64,000 bases of DNA from Allocoleopsis franciscana PCC 7113 (GCF_000317515.1 NC_019738.1:5792001-5856000); one strand, 5' to 3'. Positions 8,832-17,706 are shown, counted from the stretch's first letter. Numbers and translations are program-made. The notes: generated from the letters alone by a model not told the origin.

Positions 8832-10499
8832 ATGTTGAAAATACGATCAAAATTTCGGGTAATTCGCTGGGGATTCATTCTTTTTCTTACGACTGGAGTA
8901 ATCCTACTATCGAGTGGGTTCTTGTCTCCTGCCCAAGCTCAGTTTCCCCCCATACCCGACTTAAATAGTTTCACCCCTAACTTACTACAGGAAAGCAGTG
9001 ATAATCAGGTAGCTTCAGGTTGTATCCGTCTTGATGGACGCTGCTTATTTGAGGTAGCGGCACCCAAGTCTGAGTTACAAGACCGAATTAACGACATTGA
9101 GCAGCGATTGAACAATATCAGTGAAATTTACTTCAAAAACGATACGGCTCAATTAAAGGTTCGCCAACAACAACAAGGGAATCTCCCCAATATCTACATC
9201 TCTGTTGGCGACAGGCAAGTCCGCCTAATGAGCGTGACTGATCGCGATGCCATGCTAACAGGGGCAAATATTGAAGCGAGAGCTGAAGATTTGGTTACCG
9301 AGTTGCAACAAGACCTAGAAAAGGCAAAGCGGGAACGGCAACCAAAAGTTCTTGCTCGTCGAGGGGGAATCGCGGCGGGTACTGGCGTGATCATGCTCAT
9401 AGCTAGCTTCGCGATTTACCAATGGCAAGGTCGATCAAAGCGATTGAAGCAGGAGATAGCTCCCACAGATTCATCTCCCACTCAGCCGATTAAGACGCAG
9501 CTCAAGCGGCAGCAAAAGTGGCATCTGACAGAAGTTAAGCATCGCCTACTCCAGGTGGTTCAAGTCGGCATTTGGGCAGGAGGCATTCTATTTATTTTGG
9601 GGCTGTTTCCTTATACGCGAATGTTCCAGGTTTGGATTCTTCGCAGTCTCAAGATTCCCTTGCGCCTCGGACTAATTGCGATAGGTACCTATGCCCTGAT
9701 TCGCCTGAGCTATGCTCTCATTGATAAATTCGCCGCTGCCTTGGCTCGGAATCATTTACTGACCCCAGAAGCCAATCGGCGTCTGCAATTAAGAATTTCC
9801 ACGATTTCCGGCGTCAGTAAAGGTATTATTACTCTAACTTTGTTCGGAGTTGCCATCTTGGTTGCGCTTTCAACACTTGGCTTGGATATTGGCCCAGTTC
9901 TTGCAGGTGCGGGGATTATTGGTGTGGGCTTGTCCTTGGCTTCTCAAAGCTTAATCAAAGATGCACTCAATGGCTTTTTCATCATTCTGGAAGACCAGTA
10001 TGCCGTTGGCGATGTGATCAACGTGGGGGATGTGGGTGGACTTGTAGAAAATATCAATCTGCGGATTACTCAGCTACGCGACGCAGAGGGGCGATTGATT
10101 ACCATCCCCAATAGTGAAATTAAAATAGTGGCTAATCTATCCAGTAATTGGTCACGCGCTGATTTGGCGATTCCGGTCGCTTATTATGCGGATGTGGATA
10201 AGGCGCTGGAATTAATTGGTCAAGTCGCCGACACAATGAGCCAAGACCAACTCTGGACTGAGAAGATTGTTGATAAACCCGAAGTTTTAGGGGTCGATGA
10301 CTTTGGCAGTCGGGGCGTGATTATTCGGGTATGGATTAAGACTCAGCCGTTAAAGCAATGGGAAGTCGCCCGACAGTTCCGCCGACGCCTCAAGGTTGCT
10401 TTAGACGAAGCCGGAATTTCGATTCCTATGCCTCAACAGGAGGTTTGGTTCAATAACTCTAATAACTCTGTTCCCGTGAAATCGTCGGAAAACAACTAG
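8832..10499 (+). CDS. MscS family mechanosensitive ion channel, extended cyanobacterial type
   Basis: 555 residues. A signal peptide is visible (hydrophobic core at 14-30, predicted cleavage after AQA near 36). A periplasmic region at about 37-175 follows, then membrane segments at about 178-196, 239-260, 275-297 and 330-350. The MscS pore helix and beta domain start near 350: VLAGAGIIGVGLSLASQSLI, DALNGFFIILEDQYAVGDVI, and RDAEGRLITIPNSEI. MscS channels open under membrane tension to release solutes on osmotic downshock. The extra N-terminal periplasmic domain is longer than in E. coli MscS (286 residues) and may sense something else. It is transcribed alone as far as spacing shows. Confidence 0.9.
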   Translation: MLKIRSKFRVIRWGFILFLTTGVILLSSGFLSPAQAQFPPIPDLNSFTPNLLQESSDNQVASGCIRLDGRCLFEVAAPKSELQDRINDIEQRLNNISEIYFKNDTAQLKVRQQQQGNLPNIYISVGDRQVRLMSVTDRDAMLTGANIEARAEDLVTELQQDLEKAKRERQPKVLARRGGIAAGTGVIMLIASFAIYQWQGRSKRLKQEIAPTDSSPTQPIKTQLKRQQKWHLTEVKHRLLQVVQVGIWAGGILFILGLFPYTRMFQVWILRSLKIPLRLGLIAIGTYALIRLSYALIDKFAAALARNHLLTPEANRRLQLRISTISGVSKGIITLTLFGVAILVALSTLGLDIGPVLAGAGIIGVGLSLASQSLIKDALNGFFIILEDQYAVGDVINVGDVGGLVENINLRITQLRDAEGRLITIPNSEIKIVANLSSNWSRADLAIPVAYYADVDKALELIGQVADTMSQDQLWTEKIVDKPEVLGVDDFGSRGVIIRVWIKTQPLKQWEVARQFRRRLKVALDEAGISIPMPQQEVWFNNSNNSVPVKSSENN

Positions 10500-10517
10500 G
10501 GTGTTTACCCATAAGAC

Positions 10518-10536
10518 AGTACAAATGTACTATAAT
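10518..10536 (+). promoter_or_regulatory. LexA-like (SOS) box overlapping a TATAAT -10 element
   Basis: AGTACAAATGTACT (10518-10531) is a palindrome that fits the published cyanobacterial LexA consensus RGTACNNNDGTWCB at every position. The next bases form TATAAT (10531-10536), sharing one base with the box, so a bound repressor would cover the promoter. It lies about 60 bp before the 88-residue gene at 10598. The match is seen directly; LexA binding is inference. Confidence 0.55.
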
Positions 10537-10597
10537 AGAGGTGGGATTTGACCGTCAGTTAACGTCTGAACCCCTGTAAGTAGAAGGTTTTTTCTCC

Positions 10598-10864
10598 ATG
10601 ACGAAGCATTATATCCTCAGCCTCAATCCCAATGCTCAGTACGACTGGGATCAGTACATCTTACGCGACCCCCTGACCGCCGAACGCCCAGATTTTGCCA
10701 CGTTGATTGCTGAAGCGGTGGGAGACGAGACGGGTTCTTATTTAGTGGCTGTCAATATTGAAGTCACGGTCTTAGAAAAAGCGCAAAATCTACAACCCCA
10801 GAGGGTTCCTATAGATGTGGCAACGGTTGCCACCAAGCCGCACCCCTCGGAATTGGTCGCTTGA
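10598..10864 (+). CDS. Hypothetical protein (88 aa) behind a LexA-like box
   Basis: Family not recognised. ATG start with a weak AAGG site 10-15 bases upstream. The sequence is acidic in the first half (SLNPNAQYDWDQYILRDPL, DFATLIAEAVGDETGSYL), with a short beta-like stretch (VAVNIEVTVLEKAQ) and a Pro/Thr-rich end. No membrane segment, signal peptide or metal motif. The upstream TATAAT with its overlapping LexA-like palindrome is the main clue and suggests a DNA-damage or redox-linked gene; this is inference. Confidence 0.6.
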   Translation: MTKHYILSLNPNAQYDWDQYILRDPLTAERPDFATLIAEAVGDETGSYLVAVNIEVTVLEKAQNLQPQRVPIDVATVATKPHPSELVA

Positions 10865-10910
10865 TTAACAGTGAACAATCCTCTGAGAAAGCAGGTTTCA
10901 AGAGCAGAGA

Positions 10911-10938
10911 TTGCAGGATGCCCAGCCGCATCCTGCAA
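10911..10938. repeat. Perfect 10-bp stem hairpin
   Basis: TTGCAGGATG and CATCCTGCAA surround the 8-base loop CCCAGCCG, 47 bp after the 88-residue gene. No T-run follows on either strand, so it is not a standard intrinsic terminator. It may be a repeat-type palindrome or a transcript-stabilising hairpin. Confidence 0.45.
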
Positions 10939-11100
10939 CCTGGATTCCACCCTCGGTAAGTTAAGCAGCTACACATCTAGCTGACGGAGTTTAGATAGAC
11001 TTTCCGGCTCATCCTACAAGAATCTGCGACCTATACTAACAAGTTATAGGTGTGGCAGCCGCTCAAGGCGGTTCTTAAAGGTTGAGAGGAGACTCTAGGC

Positions 11101-12483
11101 ATGAAACTTGGAGTATTATGGCGAAATCTAGGAAATTCAACGGTTTATTACCCCAAGTTGGCTAAAGTCACGGGTGGGGCAACCGCTTCTATCCTTTTTT
11201 GTCAGCTATTTCACTGGCAGTCTCAATTGAGCCATCCTGATCAGTGGGTGAGAATGACGCTTGATGAAATTGAGAAGGAAACGGGTTTAAGTCGTCTTGA
11301 ACAAGAATGGGCACGGAGTCAACTGATAGAGCGATCGCTCTTAAAAGAACGGTTGGTTAAGGGTCACTCTGATACGCTGGAGTTTTGGCCTGATATTGAC
11401 AATCTTGAGCAGCGATTGAATGATTTTTATCAGGAAAGTTATAATAATCAGGCTTTTCTTGCCCAAGAGGAGATACCTTTACAAAAACCTAATTTATCCG
11501 AACTTCCTTTAGAAAATAATTTAAATTCTATATCATCACAGATTACAACAGAAGCTTTTGTAGAGGTAGTGGTACCCAAAGAAGAAACGATAGAAAATCC
11601 TAGTTACAGCCCTAAAAACTATACTTCTTCATCCCATACTTATGAAAAAAGCATTGAAGAATCACCTAGTCCATCCCGGATAGTTAAAACGGATAAATTT
11701 TTTCCTGTGCGTCGTCAACCTGTTGCTGTTAAAGTCACCCCTCATTATCAATTTAGCGGCCCTTGGGAATCTGGTGAACAATTTGAGGAATTTCAACGCG
11801 CTTTATTGGAACATTTCAAACAGCAGGGAGTTAATAATCCTGGAGGATGGGTTTTTCGTATTGTAGATGGTATGACAAAAGGGCTAGTCTCTCCCTTTTG
11901 GGATGAATTTGTGGCAGGAATGCCGCTAGGACAAAGCCAAAAAGTTCAGCGGGATTGGGAAATTGAACCTGGAATACCCTATCCAGCGTTTGAAGAGGAG
12001 CGTACTCAGTATTACTTACAAAAGGGAGAACCGTTAGAGGTTGCTGTATCTAAAGCACGTTCTGATTTGAGAAATCCAGTACTTGGTCAAGATTTGTGGG
12101 AAGGATTTTTGAGAAAATGCGATCGCATAGCTGATGAAGCGATCAAAGCGAAGCAGTTAGGAGTATCAATACCCTATCTTCCACCTTCGTTTACCCCTAA
12201 ACCTCCAGTTACGAAACAAGGTGTAATGAATAAATTGTCTGAAATTACTCCTCAATTGTCCCTATCCTCATCTTCTAACTCATCAATTGACCAGAGTTTA
12301 GAGCATAAAACTATTGAGGATGAATCTTCAAAATTACCTTCAAATGCTCCTCCAATTACGGCTTTACAGGAGGCTTATAAAACCCCTATGGGTCGAACTC
12401 TGGTAAAAAGGCAAATTGCTGAACATCCAGAATGGGGATATGGAATTGTTGATGGTCAAGTGGTCGATGTACTTCCTTTTTAG
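11101..12483 (+). CDS. Hypothetical protein with phage-replication-like winged-helix N terminus (460 aa)
   Basis: The first 100 residues read like the helix-turn-helix found at the N terminus of phage and mobile-element replication proteins: ATASILFCQLFHWQSQL, then W-V-R-MTLDEIEKETGLSR, then EWARSQLIERSLLKERLV. The middle is low-complexity Ser/Glu/Pro-rich (about 130-220). A second ordered region at about 215-345 has ESGEQFEEFQRALLEHF and GVNNPGGWVFRIVDGMTKGL. The C terminus ends PEWGYGIVDGQVVDVLPF, a motif repeated in the next gene. Start ATG has GAGGAG nine bases upstream. A 12-bp gap to the next gene implies an operon. DNA binding is inferred. No integrase or other mobile gene is nearby. 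Confidence 0.65.
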   Translation: MKLGVLWRNLGNSTVYYPKLAKVTGGATASILFCQLFHWQSQLSHPDQWVRMTLDEIEKETGLSRLEQEWARSQLIERSLLKERLVKGHSDTLEFWPDIDNLEQRLNDFYQESYNNQAFLAQEEIPLQKPNLSELPLENNLNSISSQITTEAFVEVVVPKEETIENPSYSPKNYTSSSHTYEKSIEESPSPSRIVKTDKFFPVRRQPVAVKVTPHYQFSGPWESGEQFEEFQRALLEHFKQQGVNNPGGWVFRIVDGMTKGLVSPFWDEFVAGMPLGQSQKVQRDWEIEPGIPYPAFEEERTQYYLQKGEPLEVAVSKARSDLRNPVLGQDLWEGFLRKCDRIADEAIKAKQLGVSIPYLPPSFTPKPPVTKQGVMNKLSEITPQLSLSSSSNSSIDQSLEHKTIEDESSKLPSNAPPITALQEAYKTPMGRTLVKRQIAEHPEWGYGIVDGQVVDVLPF

Positions 12484-12494
12484 GGGGGTTATTT

Positions 12495-12728
12495 ATGGAA
12501 AAAGTTGGCAAAATTGATGCAATGGCTTTAGGACGACCTAATATTTCACAGAAGGAAATAGAAAAACGACAAGGGGCTAAATTACAACAACAAAAGGAGG
12601 AAGGATATCAACAATTAGCTGAACTCTGTCGTCTCGGTGAATATGATGCTGCCCAGCAACTAGCAATCCGAAATTCTCGCTGGGGTTATGAAGTCGTTGA
12701 TGGGGTTGTAATGGAGAGGATTGATTAG
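12495..12728 (+). CDS. Small coiled-coil protein sharing the C-terminal WGYxxVDG motif with its neighbour
   Basis: 77 residues, ATG start with GGGGG about 7-11 bases upstream. The centre is a charged helix (QKEIEKRQGAKLQQQKEEGY), followed by LCRLGEYDAAQQLAIRNSRW and the ending WGYEVVDGVVMERID. The WGY..VDG.VV ending is nearly the same as that of the upstream 460-residue protein, so the pair may share a partner or derive from a partial duplication. The stop codon overlaps the end of the convergent DUF72 gene by four bases. Function unknown. Confidence 0.6.
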   Translation: MEKVGKIDAMALGRPNISQKEIEKRQGAKLQQQKEEGYQQLAELCRLGEYDAAQQLAIRNSRWGYEVVDGVVMERID

Positions 12729-13582
12729 AAAAGACTCAGTTGAATGGGTGCTTGGTCAATCGTATTCCAGGGTAAAGGTGGAACTGGAACACCCCCCTTT
12801 TCAAGTAACTGATGAAAGTGACGCGCATTTCCAGGAGAATACTGTTCCAGTGGGCAATGCATAAAGAAATAAATACGTTTACCCAAGCGCAACCACTGGT
12901 CAACCAAACTCACCCATTCTTCCATAAAAGGCTGATTCACCGGTTGGTCAGGATGGCTAATAAAGCGCACTAGGCTAAACGGGGCTGTTGTCACAGCTTG
13001 CAGAGGTACCTGAGGCTTTCGCGAGTCTACCGATTGTTGTTTGTAACTCGCTGAACCACTATAGACGGGTCGGGTGTCTAATACGACTCGTCCAACTCCC
13101 AGTTCTTCCAGGAGGGCGTTGAGATGACTGGCGTGGGGTTCTTTGTACCAGTCAGCATGGCGGACTTCAACGGCTAAGTGGGCTTCATTCCGAGGCCAAG
13201 CCTGGAGAAAGGCGGCGAGGTCTTCCAAGGCAGCCGGTTCGTAACTAGGAGGAAGCTGGGCGAAGATGGGGCCAAGGTGCTGACCCAAAACTCGCATCTG
13301 TTCTAAAAACTTTAAAGCACCCGGAATTGCAGGTTGCAACAAGCCGTTGTGAGTTAACTGGCGCGGCAACTTTGGGCAAAATTCAAACCCCGGAGGCATT
13401 TGTGAGACCCAACTTACCAGCGTTTCCTGATTAGGTACGGCATAGAAGGTGGTATTCCCTTCAACTGTGGTGAAACGTTGAGTATAAAGAGGTAAAAATT
13501 CTGCGGCTTTACTTCCTTTGGGATAAAGTTCGCCCACCCAACCTTTATAAGCCCAAACTGCACACCCGATGAGAAAGTTCAT
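12725..13582 (-). CDS. DUF72 (YecE-like) protein
   Basis: About 285 residues from the ATG at 13582; a TTG two codons upstream is the only alternative. The family pattern is clear: FLIGCAVWAYKGWVGELYP at the N terminus, FTTVEGNTTFYAVPNQETL, FEFCPKLPRQLTH, QLPPSYEPAALEDLAAFL, VEVRHADWY, and the C-terminal RIYFFMHCPLEQYSPGNAR. DUF72 proteins have a TIM-barrel-like fold; their substrate is not established. It converges with the 12495-12728 gene with a 4-bp overlap and follows the YflT-type gene upstream by 27 bp, so it may share that transcript. Confidence 0.9.
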   Translation of the reverse strand: MNFLIGCAVWAYKGWVGELYPKGSKAAEFLPLYTQRFTTVEGNTTFYAVPNQETLVSWVSQMPPGFEFCPKLPRQLTHNGLLQPAIPGALKFLEQMRVLGQHLGPIFAQLPPSYEPAALEDLAAFLQAWPRNEAHLAVEVRHADWYKEPHASHLNALLEELGVGRVVLDTRPVYSGSASYKQQSVDSRKPQVPLQAVTTAPFSLVRFISHPDQPVNQPFMEEWVSLVDQWLRLGKRIYFFMHCPLEQYSPGNARHFHQLLEKGGVPVPPLPWNTIDQAPIQLSLF

Positions 13583-13609
13583 GGTCAAAAATTAAGACTA
13601 TTCTTTAGC

Positions 13610-14227
13610 CTACCAAGACTTCCAGAATTCAGGAATTTTAAATAACTCTACCAGAGGATATCCTGAAAACGACGGCAAATTGATCTTTAAGTATTTTTGA
13701 TTTAACCGATCCAGAATAGACTCAGCTTGATTGACTTCCTCATCCGTCCCCTCTACCATCACTAAATACTCAGCTTTGGAATCGTGTTCAAAATCAACTT
13801 CAATTCGATTTTTGCCAGTATCCATACCCGCAACAGCGTTAATTAATCCGCCACTTGCGGCACCAATTCCAGCACCCGCTACCGTTGTGAGCAAAGGTGT
13901 TCCCCAGGTTCCAACGACTACGAGAAAGCCAACTTCTGGTACTAATAAAAGACCCAAACCCGCCAAACAGCCGCCAATCGCACCCAGCAGACTACCAACA
14001 ATCGTCGCTGCCATTGCCCCCATTTCTTCTTGAGGGTCATCCTCAACAGAATCGCTGGTATCAGCTTCACCAAGCTCTTCCTTATAAGCTATATCTTTAG
14101 AGTCTATAGGAACGATAGAAATATGAGGAATTGGAACTCCAGCACGCTTGAGTTCGTTGAACACTTGTTTTGCATTAAGTCCGTTAGCCAATGTACCAAC
14201 CGCGCATCTGTGTTGACCTGAAACCAT
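13610..14227 (-). CDS. YflT-type (general stress protein 17M-like) protein, copy 2
   Basis: 205 residues from the ATG at 14227, chosen over a TTG at 14245 because a perfect AAGGAGG lies six bases before the ATG. It has the same plan as the copies at 2496 and 39379: HRCAVGTLANGLNAKQVFNE, then IPHISIVPIDSKD, a Gly/Ala-rich hydrophobic middle (TIVGSLLGAIGGCLAGLG and TTVAGAGIGAASGGLINA), then AEYLVMVEGTDEEVNQAES. An acidic insert (EADTSDSVEDDPQEEMG) near residue 60 sets it apart. The C terminus is longer and more polar than in the other copies. The family role is probably stress-related; the details are unknown. Confidence 0.7.
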   Translation of the reverse strand: MVSGQHRCAVGTLANGLNAKQVFNELKRAGVPIPHISIVPIDSKDIAYKEELGEADTSDSVEDDPQEEMGAMAATIVGSLLGAIGGCLAGLGLLLVPEVGFLVVVGTWGTPLLTTVAGAGIGAASGGLINAVAGMDTGKNRIEVDFEHDSKAEYLVMVEGTDEEVNQAESILDRLNQKYLKINLPSFSGYPLVELFKIPEFWKSW

Positions 14228-14311
14228 TTTTTCCTCCTTCTGCAATATGCATAGGCATGATGCAGAGACAAAACCACTGTTGGCTCTACGTGATAGCTAG
14301 ATGAGTTATAT

Positions 14312-14374
14312 TTTTGAGTGAGAAGTTCTACTAATTACTTTCTAATTACTTTCTAGTAAAAATTTCACTCAAAA
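14312..14374. repeat. Long inverted repeat upstream of the copy 2 stress gene
   Basis: TTTTGAGTGA (14312-14321) and TCACTCAAAA (14365-14374) are perfect 10-bp arms. They enclose a directly repeated CTAATTACTTT and a smaller TACTA/TAGTA pair. It lies about 85 bp before the copy 2 start and is AT-rich. It could act as a terminator for anything transcribed through 14369-14563 or as a regulatory site. Confidence 0.4.
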
Positions 14375-14563
14375 CATCAAAATTGATAAAATTCTCAAGG
14401 TATCTATAAAATTTTTGACAAATCCACATTTTGTCTGGAAAAACTGTTGAGATTTTTTGCTTCCTACTCTATCCCTAATTTCTGAACGGTGGGCAATGGC
14501 CTGAGGTACTGCCTCTTTGGGGCGATTATTCTCCTCTTCTAAAGTAAGCAGTAACCAACGCAT
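14369..14563 (-). CDS. Doubtful ORF (64 aa)
   Basis: The ATG at 14563 opens MRWLLLTLEEENNRPKEAV followed by a polar, basic stretch. No ribosome binding site is visible, and its end overlaps the right arm of the inverted repeat at 14312-14374. It may be a decayed or chance frame. The region between the copy 2 stress gene and the GAF gene holds nothing else I can support. Confidence 0.2.
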   Translation of the reverse strand: MRWLLLTLEEENNRPKEAVPQAIAHRSEIRDRVGSKKSQQFFQTKCGFVKNFIDTLRILSILMF

Positions 14564-14605
14564 ATTTAGGTGCAAAAGTCAATAAAAGAAACTTAGAGAA
14601 TTGAC

Positions 14606-15658
14606 CTAACGTTCCTGCTCTCTATGCATTTTCAAGTGGGTTTGAGAGGAATAGACGACTCCTGCTCTGGGAGAATCGGGTTTTTGGGGAATCTGAATTT
14701 TATTCAGGTTTTTACGTAACTGTTGCTCTTGGCGCTTGAGTTCCGCAATCAAGGCAGCATTTTGGATGAGAGAACCCCCCTGCTTGATCCCTGATGCTTT
14801 TTTAAGTTTTTGAGCTAGTTCATAACACAACTGGCATTTTTCCAGGATTTTTAGAATTGAAGGGGCAAATTTAGCAAATTTTTCTTCATCTTCTGGGGTA
14901 AAACCTTTTTTATCGATTCTTTTAGATAAATCATCTTCAGGGTTATCGCTGGACTTTAATTTATTGATTAATTGCACAACAGCAACTAAATCTTTTTGTT
15001 TATTTAATAAAGGCCAAGCTAGCATCGTGTAAGTCCGGTATCCTGTTCTCTGATCGGTTCTCTTCGCCTCTTCAGAACGTGGATCATCATAGACATCGAA
15101 AGGAATGTTGATCACTTGCAAAGAGTTAGCCGCTAAACTAGCGATGCCTCTATTGGCAGGAATATCAATGAGGAGACATCCCCCATTGCCATCGTCAGCA
15201 ATAATGGTGCCCAGTACTTTGGTTTGATGATCGAGTAAAAAAATACTGGTGCGATCGGCTCTAATTAAATCTCCGGCTTTGCGGGTGATCCGACGCAGCA
15301 TTTCACACAGAGTACCAACAAGCTCATTAATAGCCTGATCAACATCATCAACTCCTCCTGTTGGTCTACGGAGTAGGATCGCCTCCTCCGCGTTGGGTTC
15401 TGCTGGCGAAGGGCGAATCTGAATTTCTAGCTCCTCTAAGCCTGCGATTTCTTGCCAGTTCATCCCCAAGAACTGACAAATTTCAATAAAATTTACGCGA
15501 TTAACAGGTTCGCCTTTAAGGAAAAGATTATCGATAACGAGCCGCAGAGACAATCCTAATTTCTCAGATACCTCTTGCTCGCGTCCATCATTCTTACGCT
15601 TCCAAGCTAGGTTAACTTCTTGGAGGTACTTTGACTGTACACTATACCACATAGCCAT
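14606..15658 (-). CDS. GAF-domain protein with N-terminal helical module
   Basis: 350 residues, ATG start. The first 80 residues (REQEVSEKLGLSLRLVIDNL, then VNFIEICQFLGMNWQEIAGL) resemble the short helical module that precedes effector domains in many cyanobacterial signalling proteins. A GAF domain spans about 115-270: TLCEMLRRITRKAGDLIRAD, RTSIFLLDHQTKVLGTIIAD, GIASLAANSLQVINIPFDVY, and LVAVVQLINKL. A helical tail follows with a coiled-coil run (ALIAELKRQEQQLRKNLNKI). No kinase or cyclase output domain is present, so it is probably a regulatory or ligand-sensing adaptor. The ligand is not evident, and no Cys suggests a bilin chromophore site. Confidence 0.8.
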   Translation of the reverse strand: MAMWYSVQSKYLQEVNLAWKRKNDGREQEVSEKLGLSLRLVIDNLFLKGEPVNRVNFIEICQFLGMNWQEIAGLEELEIQIRPSPAEPNAEEAILLRRPTGGVDDVDQAINELVGTLCEMLRRITRKAGDLIRADRTSIFLLDHQTKVLGTIIADDGNGGCLLIDIPANRGIASLAANSLQVINIPFDVYDDPRSEEAKRTDQRTGYRTYTMLAWPLLNKQKDLVAVVQLINKLKSSDNPEDDLSKRIDKKGFTPEDEEKFAKFAPSILKILEKCQLCYELAQKLKKASGIKQGGSLIQNAALIAELKRQEQQLRKNLNKIQIPQKPDSPRAGVVYSSQTHLKMHREQER

Positions 15659-15940
15659 GTCTGAGCATCGGAAAGTCTCTCCTCATTTATCATAAGTTAG
15701 ATTAGTGCTGCAACAAAACTATAATTTTCTCCAAAAGTGTTGATTAACCTGTAGAGGCTATGTAGGGGTATTCCCTTACATTCCTTAATGTTACCGAGAC
15801 AGCATAAAAATGCTTAAGTATTTATGTTCTCAGTGCTTTAATCAATCGTATTTTTGTTGCAACAATTTTATTGGCAGTACAGAGAAGGGAGCAGGGAAGA
15901 GAGTCCTGCATTGAGGGTAAACAGGGCGATCGCATTTTCT

Positions 15941-17254
15941 TTACGGCAACTCTTTCAACACGCCTGCCAGCATCTCAAACATCTGATCAATATGCTCTTT
16001 CTGGATCATCAAAGGCGGAGATAAGGCAATAATATCTCCGGTGGTGCGGATGAGTAACCCTGTATCAAAACACCGCTGGAGACAGTCCATCCCGCGTACT
16101 CCAGGCTTTCCGGGGATTGACTCTAACTCAATTGCCGCCACCAATCCCAAGTTCCGCAAATCAATGACATGAGGTAAACCTTTGAGGGAATGAAGGCACT
16201 CTTCCCAGTAACTTGCCAGATGATTGGCATTGGCAAACAATCCTTCTTCTTCATACACATCAAGGGTTGCCATTGCCGCCGCACAAGCGAGAGGATGCCC
16301 GGAATAGGTGTAACCGTGGAACAATTCGATCGCATTTTCTGCCGCTGCGTCCATAAAGGTGTCGTAAATTCCTTTGCGGGTAAATACCGCACCCATGGGC
16401 ACTGTGCCATTGGTAATACCCTTAGCTACGGTCACCATATCAGGTACAACACCAAAGTACTCGGTTGCAAAACTGGCACCCAGCCGCCCGAACCCTGTAA
16501 TCACTTCATCAAAAATCAGGAGAATGCCGTACTTGTCACAAATAGTACGAAGACGTTCCAAATAGCCCATCGGTGGAATCAACACTCCCGTTGAACCGGC
16601 AACGGGTTCGACAATCACGGCTGCAATGGTTGAAGCGTCGTGGAGGGTAACAATGCGTTCCAGTTCATCGGCTAGGTGTGTCCCCCACTGCGGTTGACCG
16701 CGAGTAAAGGCATTGTGTTCGAGGTTATGGGTATGGGGCAGATGATCGACTCCCGGCATTAAGCTGCCGAAGAATTTGCGATTGGGGGCAATGCCACCGA
16801 CGGAAATACCTCCGAAGCCCACGCCATGATAGCCTCGTTCCCGCCCAATTAAACGCTGACGCGCCCCTTCTCCTCGAACTCGATGATAGGCGATCGCAAT
16901 TTTTAGGGCTGACTCGACCGCTTCTGAACCGGAATTGCCGTAAAATACGTGGTCGAAATGGCCTCCTGGCATCATCTTGACTAAGCGTTCCGCCAGTTCA
17001 AAGGCACCGGGATGTCCCATTTGGAAGGGAGGGGCATAATCGAGGTGAGCGACTTGTTTTTGAATGGCTTCGACTATTTTGGGGCGACAATGACCGGCAT
17101 TCACACACCATAACCCGGCTGTGCCATCGAGGATGGGACGATCATCGGGAGTAAAGTAGTGTACGTCTTTGGCGGCAGCAAGTAAGCGTGGGTTGGCTTT
17201 GAATTGGCGGTTAGCCGTGAAGGGCATCCAATAAGCTTCGAGATTGGTAGGCAC
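15941..17254 (-). CDS. Class III aminotransferase, omega-amino acid:pyruvate type
   Basis: 437 residues, GTG start with GGAG eight bases upstream. PLP-dependent fold type I: NAGHCRPKIVEAIQKQVAHL, GNSGSEAVESALKIAIAYH, the ILLIFDEVITGFGRLGASF segment with the PLP-contacting Asp, and the PLP lysine K278 in VTVAKGITNGTVPMGAV. The N terminus (EAYWMPFTANRQFKANPRLL) and ending are those of beta-alanine/omega-amino acid:pyruvate transaminases. It likely moves an amino group from an omega-amino acid, such as beta-alanine, to pyruvate; the exact donor cannot be read from sequence. It is transcribed alone. The 282-bp spacer downstream has no gene I can identify. Confidence 0.9.
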   Translation of the reverse strand: MPTNLEAYWMPFTANRQFKANPRLLAAAKDVHYFTPDDRPILDGTAGLWCVNAGHCRPKIVEAIQKQVAHLDYAPPFQMGHPGAFELAERLVKMMPGGHFDHVFYGNSGSEAVESALKIAIAYHRVRGEGARQRLIGRERGYHGVGFGGISVGGIAPNRKFFGSLMPGVDHLPHTHNLEHNAFTRGQPQWGTHLADELERIVTLHDASTIAAVIVEPVAGSTGVLIPPMGYLERLRTICDKYGILLIFDEVITGFGRLGASFATEYFGVVPDMVTVAKGITNGTVPMGAVFTRKGIYDTFMDAAAENAIELFHGYTYSGHPLACAAAMATLDVYEEEGLFANANHLASYWEECLHSLKGLPHVIDLRNLGLVAAIELESIPGKPGVRGMDCLQRCFDTGLLIRTTGDIIALSPPLMIQKEHIDQMFEMLAGVLKELP

Positions 17255-17406
17255 CGATTTTGCTCCATGAGCGCAAGAGTGAGACTTTACATTTTATATG
17301 GGGAGTGCGATCGCCCCAAAGGGCAGGGCGAGGCGATCGCAATTGCTAAATATACCCCTTCTCGATTGGATGCGGTACACTCTGACATTTCTCCACCTCT
17401 CCCTAA

Positions 17407-17427
17407 CCCTCTCCTAAAAGGAGAGGG
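17407..17427. repeat. Perfect 8-bp stem hairpin CCCTCTCC-TAAAA-GGAGAGGG
   Basis: It lies in the 452-bp gap 17255-17706, preceded by a second CTCTCCCTAAC copy. This CTCTCCCTAACCCTCTCC type of palindrome is widespread in bacterial intergenic DNA. A weak T-rich stretch follows about 10 bases later on the plus strand. The rest of the gap, probably including the promoter of the TPR gene, shows nothing else. Confidence 0.5.
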
Positions 17428-17706
17428 AAGCGGATAATCTTTTTGTGCTGAGAGAGGCTTTGATTCTTACTCCCCTTACCTTGTAGGGAACCTCCATCAA
17501 AACAATATATGAATGAGCAACCGATCGCGGCGATAGAGCTATACTTCTGTACGCCTATTGTGTTTGATTTTGAGTTTTGCTGGGAACTTTAAGGATGAGG
17601 GTATTGCTCGAAGTCCCAATACACGAGTTCGCTATACCGAGACTTAAATTAACTATGTATTCAGCTTCGTTCCCTTCTGCTCAATTAGCAAACACATAGG
17701 TTACAG

